A stretch of 64,000 bases of DNA, from NCBI GenBank assembly GCA_037349315.1, contig JBAIAC010000018.1, positions 12,462,001 through 12,526,000 on the forward strand. Reading direction: 5' to 3'. The notes below the pieces were generated by a model, which saw only the letters and a list, made by a program, of their open reading frames with translations, ran no database searches and was not told the origin of the DNA. The stretch is from Chelydra serpentina. Taxonomy: Eukaryota; Chordata; Testudines; Chelydridae. Shown here one piece after another: positions 12,404 through 23,399 of the stretch. A program made the position numbers and the translations under genes. Numbering within the stretch: position 1 is the stretch's first letter; each line of letters opens with the position of its first letter.

Positions 12404-13470
12404 TAATTCAAGAAACTCCAGGAGAGGGTGTCAGATGGTCCATTATAAGTTTGACAGGGATTTCATACAAGGATGCAGGGGACTACAGATGTAAGGCCAA
12501 AAATTTGGCGGGAATGTCAGAAGCTGCTGTTACTGTCACTGTGGTTGGTGTTGTCACTACAACGGTGTCACCACAAAAGTATGGGAAGAAGTTTGAAGCA
12601 GACCAACAAAATAACACACAGGAGGAAGCCAAGCAAGAATCTGAAAAAAGCACCACACCTCCTCCACCCTTAACATCGCTACCCATAACAATGGCTACCA
12701 CTGAAAGGCCAACAAGTGCCAAGATCGCAGACAAAAAACAATCCAAGTCCACGGCTGATGGGAAAAAAAGTTCAAAGGGAGTAACAAATGGAAATAACAA
12801 AAAGCCTGAAGAAACAAGCAAAAAAGATGAGGAGACTTCATTGAATGCATCAGCTCTAGCTGAACAGAATGTCACCATAAAGGACCTAAAAGTTATTAGT
12901 GAAACGGATGAGAGAGTTACCTTAACTTGGAAAACCATCAATGCCACAAGCAGCTCTGCAGTGACTGTATTGTACTCAAAGTATGGTGAGAAAGATATGC
13001 TGCCTCTGAGTACAGATCCCAGCAAAAACAAAGTCACAATAGATGGTTTGCAGCCTAGTACACAATACATGGCATGTGTCTGTCCCAAAGGAGTCCCACC
13101 TACAAAAGATCAATGCATTATTTTCTCCACTGATGGAATAAATGATGAGAGTGGTTCTCAAGTTTCCATTTTGGTCATGACTAGCAGTGCGGCATGTGTG
13201 ATTGTTTTACCTTTGATATTTTTCTTACTCTATAAAGTTTTAAAACTTCACAGGAAACCAAAATCTGCTAGGGAAGCTGACCTTGCAAAAGAGACCTATG
13301 TCAAATTTGAAACACTTTCCCTTAAACCCCGTTCAGTGGGCACAGGAGGAGAGCTCTGGACTCGAAGAGACACTGATGAGTCAGAAAGACTTCTGCTTTG
13401 TTCTAGGTCAAGCATGGATTCTCAGATGACCTTCAAAAGTGAGGGCTCCAGGTCTGAGTACTTCTGTTGA
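12404..13470 (+). CDS. LRIT3: LRIT3 terminal exon: Ig end, linker, FN3, transmembrane, cytoplasmic tail
   Basis: This long last exon opens with the second half of the Ig domain (the DAGDYRCKAKNLAG motif holds the second Ig cysteine). A low-complexity linker rich in Lys, Thr, Pro and Glu follows, at about 12560-12850. A fibronectin type III domain spans about 12870-13130 (VTLTWKTINAT, VTVLYSKYG, QPSTQYMACVCPKG). One hydrophobic membrane span lies near 13160-13242 (ending IVLPLIFFLLYKVLKL), and a short cytoplasmic tail ends SRSEYFC with TGA at 13468-13470. The frame is open throughout and enters with two bases completing the split Val codon. With the preceding exon it gives about 457 residues; human LRIT3 is about 680 as I recall, so the missing N-terminal third is the LRR part. 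The linker looks more lysine-rich than the Ser/Thr-rich human one. The stop position and membrane topology fit the family. Confidence 0.94.
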
Positions 13471-13773
13471 GTGTTGTATACAGTGGACAATGGGAAATAC
13501 ACTAAGTGTAAAACTAATTCCAAACTGCAGTCTTGTATCTGAAAGCAGGTCAGTGCCAGTTAGAAAATACCACTATCAGATATAGCATCTGATACAACTC
13601 AGACTATTGTGGTAGGAGGGAGAAAGGGAAATTGATGCCAGTATTTGTTTTTTGTCTTTTTATATCCTGTCATGCATCCTGTGACTTCTGATATGAGATA
13701 GTGATGTTCCTAGGAGAGTAAATAGAGCACAAAGTAACTCTGCCTGATTTATGTTCTTCTATTTTCTGTTTTT

Positions 13774-13779
13774 ATTAAA
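13774..13779 (+). promoter_or_regulatory. Possible poly(A) signal of LRIT3 (ATTAAA)
   Basis: An ATTAAA hexamer lies about 300 bp after the LRIT3 stop, in a T-rich context. A canonical AATAAA lies further on at 14524-14529. Either could end the 3' UTR. This is motif evidence only; no transcript data are available. Confidence 0.3.
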
Positions 13780-14523
13780 CATACTGGTATTTATCTTGTC
13801 ATCTGATTTCATGTGTACAACATGCAAGTTGTATCTATCAAATATTCCCCACATTTCTTTTAAAAATATTATGTACTGGAGAAAAGCTATAGGAGTAGAG
13901 CTTAAACTCTGGCTTTGCTTGAGTCGAAGATAGTCACTTATACTTAATATTTGAAAATGAGATTTTCCAATGACAGCTTGTGCTTCAAAATGTGATTGAG
14001 TATTAGGCTGTATAATGTCTTGGAGTGGGAGTGATTTTGGGTTAATCAAGACTCAAGTCAGTTACCCAGAGATCATGTGCTTTGTTTCTTGAGATGCAAC
14101 ATAGACCATCTTCATCAAGTTACAGATGCTTTTGGAAGGAGCTTCTCTTGGCCGGTGAACTTAAGGTAAGGTTTTGCTGTGAGTAGCTTTGTAAGGGACA
14201 AATGTTAACAATAAGTTGAAACTACGTAATACGGTCCTGTTACAAAATCCCAGCCTTAGAACACTATACTTACTGCAATTTAATTAACTTCTTTGACAAT
14301 TATTTACCTTTGACACCATATATCATACATACGTGTATGTATTGGACACATGGTAAAATGAGGCCTTGACCTCCAGTAGCTACAGACAAGATGCAACAGG
14401 AGATGTAACAAATAGCAGGAGGAAATGAGGCGAGAGGATGAGGGTAACATTTGGAATGTGTGATTGTGTAGGCGAATTATGAGCACAACTTGACGTTTCC
14501 AAAATCATATTATATATTTAAAA

Positions 14524-14529
14524 AATAAA
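14524..14529 (+). promoter_or_regulatory. Alternative poly(A) signal for LRIT3 (AATAAA)
   Basis: A canonical AATAAA about 1.05 kb after the LRIT3 stop codon. DNA between the stop and here is free of recognised repeats, which would suit a 3' UTR of about 1 kb. Such hexamers are common by chance in AT-rich DNA. Confidence 0.3.
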
Positions 14530-14767
14530 CATCTAGGATTTCCTACCATGAGCCCGATTCTGCATCCATTGAAGTCCATGACAAGACTCTTATTGACTTT
14601 GTTGCTGCAGGTTCCAACTTCATGAGTATCACTGTGTGTAAACAGGGAGCCACAATACATGCCAATTTTTATTTTTTTATTTTTTATTTTTTTAAAAGAG
14701 CAAGCATCTTTGATATCTTGGGCCTTTCCATGTGAGTGCTGTGGGAAGCTGGGAATCTTCCCTTCCC

Positions 14768-14965
14768 AATGAGATAATAATACCTGGATCTTATGTAGTG
14801 CTTTTCATCCATAGATCTCAAAGTGCTTTACAAAGCAGGTCAGTGTCTTTCTCCCCATTTTACAGATGGATAACTTGAGGCACAGAGCGGGTAAAGTGAC
14901 TCTCCCAAGGTCACCCAGTAGATCAGTGGCAGAGCTGGGAATAGAACCCAGGTCTCTTGGATAAA
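14768..14965 (-). mobile_element. MIR-like (CORE) SINE
   Basis: Contains ATTTTACAGATGGATAACTT, AAGTGACTCTCCCAAGGTCA and GGGAATAGAACCCAGGTCTC, the reverse complement of the MIR/CORE-SINE layout with its tRNA B-box-like part on the right. Confidence 0.8.
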
Positions 14966-15299
14966 ACAGATAAAGCTCCTGTTTCTGCCCCTGCAATAAC
15001 ATGACATAATGGATTTTCAAGGCATAACATTTTTAGGTATTATTAGGCTGGGTTTAAATCTTTCTCATCTTGGGCAAGTGTAATTTGTGGGGAAAATTTG
15101 GGTAAGGAGGAAGAAATATTTTTGTCATAAATGTACTTAGTGTAAACCCTTCACCCCAAGGCATCTGTTTGAAGCTGCTCAGTGGGTTAGAATGATAAAA
15201 GAAGTGCTAGAGAAACATGGAGTAGTGGGCAGAGAGCAGGTAAGGTAGTCAAAGGTGATTGATAAATTTATTTGCATAATAGCTCTACAGTTTATTAAA

Positions 15300-16612
15300 T
15301 GGATAAGAACTGCATTACTGGTCAGACCAATGGTACATTTAGCCCTGTATCCTGTCTTGGACAGTGGCCAGAGCTGACAGAGCTTCAGGGGGAGTGTACA
15401 GAACAGGGAAGTTCTGGAGAGATCCATCCCTGTCTTTCCCTCCTGGCTTCTGTTCGTTAGATATTTAGGGTTGCCCCAAGCAAGAGGTTGGGTCCCTGAC
15501 CATCTTGGCTAATAGCCATTGATAGACCTATCCTCCATGAACTTATCCAGTTCTTCTGTGAACCTAGTCATTCTTTTGGCCATCACAACATCCTGTGGCA
15601 GAGTTCCACACGTTAACTGTGTGTTGTGTGAAAAAGTATTTCCTCTTGTTCACATTAAACCTGCTGCCTATTAATTTAATCAGGCGACCCTTGGTTTTCG
15701 TATTGTGGGAAAGGGTAAATAACATTTCTCTCTTCACTTTTTCCATACCATTCATGATTTTGTAGCCCTCTATCACAGTGGTTCTCAACCAGGGGTACAC
15801 GTATCCCTGGTGGTACGCAGAGGTCTTCCAGGGAGTACTTCAACTCATCTAGATATTTGCCTAATTTTACAACAGGCAACATAAAAAGCACTAGCAAAAT
15901 CGGTACAAACTAAAATTTCATACAGACAATGACTTGTTTGTGCTTCTCTATACACTGAAATGTAAGCACAATATTTATATGCCAAATGATTTAGTTTATT
16001 ATTATATGGTAAAAATGAGAAAGTAAGCAATTTTTCAGTAATAATATGCTGTGACACTTTTGTATTTTTGTAAGCAAGTAGTTTTTAAGTAAGGTGAAAG
16101 TTGGGGTATTCAAGAAAAATCAGACTTCTGAAAGGGGTACAGTAGTCTGGAAAGGTTCAGAGCCACTGCTCTATCATATCCTCCTTGTCTCTTTTCTAAG
16201 ATAAACAGCCCTAATATTTTAGTCTCCTCTTATGGAAGCCATTCCATACCCTTGATCATCTTTGTTGCCACCCTCTGAACCTTTTCCAGTTTCTCTAGAT
16301 CCTTTTTGAGCTGGGGCGACCAGAACTGGACATAGTGTTAAGGTGTGGGCATACTTTGGATTTATATAGTGGCATTATGATATTTTCTGTCTTATTTTCT
16401 ATCCCATTCCTAGCAGTCCCTAACACCTTTTTAGCCTTTTTGACCGCTGCTCTGCACTGAGCTGAAGTTTTCAGAGAACTATCCACAATGACTCCCAGAT
16501 CTCTTTCTTGGGTGGTAACAGCTAATTTAGATCCCATCATTATGTATGTTTAGTTGGGAATATTTTTTCCAGCGTGCATTGCTTTGCACTTCTCAACAGT
16601 GAATTTCATTGG
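15300..16612 (-). mobile_element. CR1 LINE fragment, split by a MITE
   Basis: A 5'-truncated CR1 element on the minus strand. Its 3' UTR is at the low-coordinate end (about 15300-15560). Its RT C-terminus reads on the minus strand at 16295-16540 (TTQERDLGVIVDSSLKTSAQ, then a region ending in PLYKSKVCPHL). A hAT-like MITE interrupts it at 15776-16168. The upstream edge at about 16612 abuts an AC-rich repeat. The frame is broken and it is not active. Confidence 0.88.
15776..16168. mobile_element. hAT-like MITE nested in CR1
   Basis: The ends CAGTGGTTCTCAACC and GGTTCAGAGCCACTG are imperfect inverted repeats around 393 bp. A perfect 8-bp duplication CTCTATCA lies on both sides (15768-15775 and 16169-16176). 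The CR1 sequence reads on across it once one copy is removed. Confidence 0.93.
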
Positions 16613-16617
16613 GAGCC

Positions 16618-16870
16618 TTCACAAGTCCACACAACTTTCCCAGTGCAATGCAATCCACACACTAATCAACCCAACCACGCATGCAACAGCACAATAACCC
16701 CAAACACACACAGACATACACATTTCCCAGTGCAACACAACCCACACATAAAACAACCCAAATCTCCCAGCACAAAACAATGCGGGCACAGTTCAACATA
16801 ACTCTGCACCTTCACTCATAGTTATCATAAAACCATAAACTTGGGCAGCAATGCTGCGAGTCCATTGCTA
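16618..16870 (+). repeat. AC-rich degenerate tandem repeat, copy A
   Basis: Loosely repeated units of the type CCCAGTGCAACACAACCCAC are followed by a distinct 3' flank (CCATAAACTTGGGCAGCAATG). A related sequence occurs at 49815-50060. It abuts the truncated CR1 at 16612. I do not recognise the family. Confidence 0.75.
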
Positions 16871-16979
16871 GGAGATATATAATATGGGTAACCTAATTCT
16901 CTAAATCAGCCCCAGGTAACTTTTTTCATAGCCTCAGTCTCCTACTGCCAGCAGCTGAGAATCATAAGAGAATCATTAT

Positions 16980-17109
16980 GGGACAGATTCAGCCACCCTT
17001 ACTGAAGCTGAATAATATCCTAATCTGGGAGAAGTCCCATTGATTTCAATGGAACTATTTGCAGATAACGGTACTAATCAAATGAATAAGGGTGGCAAAA
17101 TCTGCCCTG
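16980..17109. mobile_element. Palindromic MITE-like element
   Basis: GGGACAGATTCAGCCACCCT at the left and AGGGTGGCAAAATCTGCCCT at the right are inverted around GTCCCATTGATTTCAATGGA. Confidence 0.65.
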
Positions 17110-18409
17110 TTATATAACAGTAAGTGATCATGATGATTCAGAAGGGGTGCAGTATGACATGACAATTCTGATGCACCATGCATCTGGTTTTGCAGATTTC
17201 TTCCGTTGCTTGCCGAGCTGTCTGTCCTGAGCTTTATACTTGGTTCACTATGGCTTAGTGAACAGTGAATCCTACTTTGATTTTTGTATTCTTTATACTA
17301 GGAACACCATCAGTCTCTTCAAAGGGTGAGGCTGGGAGATTGGCATTCTTGATACTGGAAAATCATCTGAGTACAATGCTAGAAAAACCATGAGTTCTAT
17401 AGATACTTCTTCCAACCACCTCAAAATGCCCCCTTCAATCATTTAAACTCCAGAACTAAACAGAAATTCACACAAAAATCACAAAACATGTCCTTTATTT
17501 ACAGAAAAAGGGGATTGAAAAAGATTGAACAAATCATTAACATAAACAATGGAAGTCCATAATGTAAACCAGTTCTAATGGGAGTCTTTGGGGAAGAAGG
17601 GATTTGGCCAATGGATAGATGCAGTGGTAAAAACGATGGCAAGTTACATGTTAACTTGTGTTTCCTAGGGCTAAGAGGGGGGCTACAAAGTCAGCCCTTC
17701 ACTGGCCCTATTGTCTTCTCCTGGCTCTTATATGCCTACATGTTCCTTTTCATGTATTTTCTATTTTTTTTAGCTGTTTGTTCTCTCTCTCTCCCATTGG
17801 AGGCTAGACCTGTTTTTTTTTATTACATTAGTTGAAAAGAGATTTTCCAAAAGACATAGGTGGTTATGGTTAGGTTCCCAAGTAAGAGGCCTAACTTGCA
17901 AAAGTATTGAGCACCCAGCAATGGCTTTCACGGTGCCGTGGCACTTTTGATAGGCCACTTAATTAAGTGCCTAAATATGGATTTAGGAGCCTAACTGTAG
18001 GGATCCAATTGTAAAAACCTTGGCCATTATTCTCAGAGAAACTTTGTATTCTTTAAACTATCGTAGCTAACTACTATATGATTTCTTCTTCCGCTTTTAA
18101 ATTAAAAATATATTTGAGTCATTTTTTCAGTCAAAAAGAAACTCCTTGCATATATATGGGGAAAATGTATATGGCTAGCAAAAACAGGAACTTGGCTATG
18201 TTTAAGAGGATAATGAACACAGATCATAAAAAGGCATTTAAATTCATTACCTTTTCCAAAAAGTTATTCAAATAGTATATTCATTTAAAAAATGTTGTAA
18301 GAGGTGAAAATAAAAGGCTGTTTGCATCATAAATGCTTACCTGATCTTTGATATTTTCTTTTAGATTTAGCTTATTTCTTGAGATTACATAGTGAAGAGA
18401 AGTGTGTTG

Positions 18410-18960
18410 ATCCAGAGGTGGAAGGCCTGGATGGGGATAGGAGACCAAAAAGAATGTAAGGAGGTAGGAGACTAAGACGTATAGGGACGGGTGGTATGAT
18501 GAGATGGCAGGGGACCACACAGGACATGGACTTTTCCTAGGGGTCTAGGATGCATGTGGCAGGGGATCTAGTAGGACAACAGACTGGCAAGGTATGGAAG
18601 GAGGGATGAAGTGGGTACTGGGATATTTCCTATATACTGCAGTGATTGAAGCTAGACACGTGGGGGGCCTTGAAATAGGAGCATGGGACAAAGGGCACAG
18701 CGGGAGTGCAGAGGATAGGAGGAGGCTGGGTGGGGAGATAGAGAAATGCATGGAAGTTGGAGAATGGAAGGCAGTACAAGGTCTTGGGAGGGGAATAGAG
18801 GGGAGAGTGTGAAAAAGGGATGGGGGACATGGAGGTAGAAGTAGGAGATGAGGGCATGGAACGGGTTTGCAGGAGACTTGGGGGGCATGGGCAGGGATGT
18901 ACAAGGCCTGGAGGGAGTGCAGGGCACGATGGGGAGGAGTAGAGAGGACTGAGAAAGGTC
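18410..18960 (+). repeat. Purine-rich low-complexity block
   Basis: The plus strand is dominated by G and A, with recurring GGGGA, GGAGG and GGCATGG motifs, for about 550 bp. No clear unit length is visible. The proline/serine-rich minus-strand open frames here are by-products. Confidence 0.8.
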
Positions 18961-19044
18961 TATCTTAAACTTTAAATCATTAAATGTCCTAGATATGGGG
19001 TAATTTTTTTTAAAGCACATAACTAACTTAGAAACCTATGTGCT

Positions 19045-19117
19045 ATTTTTTCAAAAGTGACTTGGGCACATATGACTTTCAATGGGACAGATTCTCCTAA
19101 GTGCTTTTGAAAATGGT
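19045..19117. mobile_element. Palindromic MITE remnant
   Basis: TCAAAAGTGACTTGGGCACA and its diverged mirror CTAAGTGCTTTTGAAAAT flank a GACTTTCAATGGGAC centre. It appears to belong to the same broad family as the copies at 11720 and 33061. Confidence 0.5.
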
Positions 19118-21330
19118 ATTCCTCTTTAAGAGTAGGGTAGCCTTGCTTTGGTGGGCTGGATAAGATTTGATGGAGCATTGTTGATCTCCTTTTGGTACTC
19201 AGTAAATTCCAAGAAAATTCACAAACTCCTCCCCCCAGCCCCGATTTAAGGTTACAGGTGTGATTCTATTGGTTCAGCTAACACCTTAAATTCCTTTCTT
19301 TAAAAAAAGCTACAATTTCAAAAACAAAGAACCCTGTTAATGCTAAAAAGTCTTGAAATGAGCAGTTAAGAATCCCAGGCATTCCCCCCACTGCCATATA
19401 ATCCTCCATCACTCACTGTCACTCGACTCATCTTAAACTCTGCAACCTAAAATTTACAAAAATATATGCAAAAATCAAAACAACAAATTAATGGATTATA
19501 GAATCTCATTTCCTATTCAGGGTGTCAATTTCAGATATGCGATAAAACTAACACACAACAATTTACTGATGACAAAATACTATATATATTTAACAAAATT
19601 GAAAATACAAACTTTCAAGTTCTACATACATGTACATAAACCTGCAACAGCATAGAATCAACACAATTCATAACACCAAATCAGATCTATGATTCTATTT
19701 CTATACACACAAATATTCTCCTCCTCAACCAGTTTCATCACAGTACAGGAAAACTGAACTTAATGTAACCTAAGGCTGCATTTCCTCTCAACATCTACAC
19801 TCTACATAAAATATAAAATCAGTTTTATACATTTTAAAGCATTGTTCCACTACAAAACAAAACAAAGGCGAAAGTTCAACTTGGGTGAATGATGTAAGCC
19901 AAGTGTGATGATATAAAAAGATGGAGGACGAAGAACTGACTAGATCCCTTCACTGATCCTAGACTTTTTAATACCTTGAATAGCTTTACAGTATTTCTGT
20001 TTTTTTTCTTTGAAGTTTTAGATTTATTTATTTTTAAGTAAAGAGTGCAATTTTGGGGGGATGTCAGCTAGACTCCACTGAAAAATGCTTTCAATTTTAA
20101 CTCTTTGTTAATGCAGGTTTGTTGCTGGTGGATATTTTTTATTATACAGTATGCATCCATGCAAACAATTAACATATGCAGTGTGCAAGTGTAGAAATGT
20201 GTAGTAAAGATTTTGACAGGGATATAATAATATATATAGTCCCACATATAATAATACTGGAACATAATGGACTGCTGTAGACTACAACTTTCCTTTAACA
20301 GAGAGTCATTAATCATAGAAAATTCTATAAAGTCATTGTTGGAAGAGGAAAACAAACTGAATTTCTTGTTTGGGCAGATGGGAGAACCACAGTAATCTTG
20401 AACTATATTTTTTACGATCTACCTGGTTGTAGACTTAAACTCATCTTGACCCAAATGTCACCTTATTACACTTGTATTGTATATGCTGAGTGAGCAGTTA
20501 AATGATAGTGCCAGCTGCCCTGATTGCATTTTAGCATTATTGCTCATTGCTGCTTGCTAGGGTTTTATATATAACAAGAGCTCTGTGGGACATTTCCAAC
20601 TGAAGGCTTAGACCAGTCTGCAAAATTCAATAGATTATCTTACATGGTACGGTTTCACTACAGAAACTCTGAGCTAACCCTTTTGATTTTCTCTGTAAAA
20701 AAGAAGCATCTGTGGGTGGAAGTGACTAAGGGTCAAATTCTGCTCCCTCCAAAATCAATGGCAAAGTTTTCCAACTGTCTTCAGTTGGACCAGGATGCAA
20801 AGTATTATTATGATTAATAAATACCATTTTCCACGCTATAATGAGTATTAAACCCACAGGGTCTCTTTCCCAACAATGGCAAAAGTCCATCTTGAATTGC
20901 ATTCCTAAGCAATGAATGACAGTGATGAAAATTCTGTTTACAATGCCTGTACTGTACATCATAGATCAATGCACATGACAGGAATCTTTACAGCTATAAT
21001 CACAATAAAGAGACTTGAGCAAAAGGATGTCTGTCCCAAGACCCAAATAGTATTCAGAAAAGGGATGGAGTTTTTCTGAGTGAGTTTGACTATGAAGTGA
21101 CTTCCCATCTTTGTTTCTAGAAAAGAATCAGGAATTACTCCAACTACTGCAGCCAATATGAATTCTATTTTCATGTACATATTTATCTTTGGTCTAATTC
21201 TAGGTCTGGCAGTATTACAAGCCCTGAAGGTGTTCAGTGTTGGAAGTTTATGAATAGAGACTATTGTACAAATGACTAGAATCTGAACCTTGGATGCTGA
21301 TTGAAGTCGAGCACCAACTTCCCTACAAAA

Positions 21331-21705
21331 CACAGGGTCACATCATGTTGCAGACCTGGAAGGGGCTCAGAGAAAGGTAGCAAGAATGATCAAGGCCCTA
21401 GAAAATCTCTCACATGAAGAGAGATGGAAAAGATTGGGAATGTTAATGTAGAAGGGAGACAAATATTAAAGGGTCATGATAAAACTATATAAATAACACA
21501 TGGTCTAGAGAAAATCGATCGGGAACTTGTATTCTCCCTGTCTTGTAACACAAAACAAGGGGACATGGGTGGCAGATTATCCCACATCTGCCTAATGCAG
21601 TGTTCTTGCGGCTTCCTTTGAAGCTCCTGGTATTGTCCGCTGTTGGAGACAGGATACTGGATTAGATGCACTTTGGCTCTGATCCAGCATGGCGATACAT
21701 TCATT
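21331..21705 (+). mobile_element. CR1 LINE 3' fragment with internal deletions
   Basis: It resembles the CR1 RT end (block around GAAAATCTCTCACATGAAGA) and finishes with the CR1 3' UTR block ACTGGATTAGATGCACTTTG and CTGATCCAGCATGG. Compared with the other copies, internal parts are missing and divergence is high. Confidence 0.7.
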
Positions 21706-22513
21706 TAGCACAAGTCCATTTTTAATGCGATTGGGCAGTTAAGTGCATTAAACAAATATTTTGTAATTAAGTTGTTAATATTTTCATTCAATAAGTAGTA
21801 CACTTGTGGGATAGCATTATAGTTCTCAAACAGTTGCTTCTTTCTCCAAAACTCTGAAAAGTGAAAGTAAAAACTAATCCTCAAATCAGGTTCTTGCTCC
21901 CCTCTCTTATTTATTTCTCATCGTTTAATTTTTTTTAAAACAAGGAATAAAACCACCTGTGGGGTTAGCCTTGTAGCAAGTTTTCCCAGTCTTTGAAACA
22001 ATTACATCTTTGTTGATGAGAAAGTTAAATCCAATACCCATAAGTATTTATTTTCATGTGAAGCCGATTAACTAATGATGCGGAAGTCTACATTTCTTAA
22101 CACAGCTGATGCCATGGACTGATGAGGTTGACCTCTGAGTCATGTGTCTTGAATTTTCAAGCTGCTACCATTGGGTCAAATATTCAAGCCTCCAAAAATA
22201 GCTCTTAGCAATTGTATTTTTTAAGTCTTCCACAGTACAGTCCTTTGCATTTAAGATTTAAGTGGGAGTTTGAGCCACAGGGGAGGAAAATATGAGTGTA
22301 CTGTAATAATGCACCTGTACTTTTAAGTTCAGAATACATATAATTTATGCTAGCTTCTGCATTTGCTGCAGAATTCAGTAATTGATCTGATTTTTGGTAG
22401 GAGCCTCTGTCTTTGTTAAAGTAATCTTGCACTATGCTTCTGGTCTCAGATTATAACTGGAGGCAGCAGCATCTAAGGATATTCTTCCAAAGCTTACTTT
22501 TATTGGTCGTGAG

Positions 22514-22743
22514 CAGTAGCGGCGCCAGGGTTTTTGCCGCCCTAGGCGGCAGCGCTCCTCTGCCATAATCGGTGACACTTCGGCGGTGGCTCCTTTGAAG
22601 CTGCATTCTCGGCGGCATTTTGGCGGCAGCTTTTCTTGCCACCGAATCACTGCCGGGAAATGAGTCGCCGCCGAAATGCTGCCCCCCAAATCCTGCCACC
22701 CTAGGCAACTGCCTAGGGTCGCCTAGTGGAAGCGCCGGCCCTG
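22514..22743. mobile_element. hAT-like MITE (CAGTAGCGGCGCC ends)
   Basis: 230 bp rich in GCCGCC/GGCGGC, with ends CAGTAGCGGCGCCAGGG and AAGCGCCGGCCCTG. A perfect 8-bp duplication GTCGTGAG is present at 22506-22513 and 22744-22751. Confidence 0.9.
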
Positions 22744-23399
22744 GTCGTGAGAGAATTTTCTCATCTTTCTCTTTGATGATTGCTTATCACAAAATAATGT
22801 ATTCCTCCTACTCTCTAGCACAAGATGGCCTGGCTGTGTGACATTTTGTACCTGCCTCTGCCAGGAGCCTAAGGGGGCTGTGTTATGCCCAGTTTGCTGT
22901 GGGCTCTGTAAATCTAAGCACTGAGACTCACTTAGGTACCTTTCTATTATTGGCTTCATTGGTCGTATCTGCATTGCATAAATATCCATACAGGACTGAA
23001 TAGACTTCTAAAGTTCTGTCCTGGCAAGCCTTAGCCTGATTGTAAAACCTGGGAAGGATTTAATGGAAGCAGGTTGCTCAAAAGTCCAGTTGCACCTCCT
23101 TTGCATCTACGTTTGCATAATATACGTTTTTTTAAATAAGTGCACCAAACCACAGCATTTGCTTCTTCTTAACTCTTTGATAGCTGAACTGACATGTGAT
23201 AGAAGAAAGTGACTTTTTCTGTGATTCTTTACCACTGTTACATGACAGTGTCAGAAGTTGACTGAATTTGAACCCGGGTTAATAAAAGATGATCCAAAAG
23301 TTCAACTCTCCACAAGCCTTTCAGTTTGATCAGGTGGAATTTTGAACCCAACAAATCTTAACACGGCAATGAAGTACAGATCAAGTCATTAGTTCATGC

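Noticed and set aside
12483..13088. A 201-codon minus-strand open frame opposite LRIT3
   Set aside because: It is the shadow of the LRIT3 coding frame on the other strand.
18545..19020. Proline/serine-rich minus-strand open frames
   Set aside because: They follow from the purine-rich block on the plus strand and show no domain.
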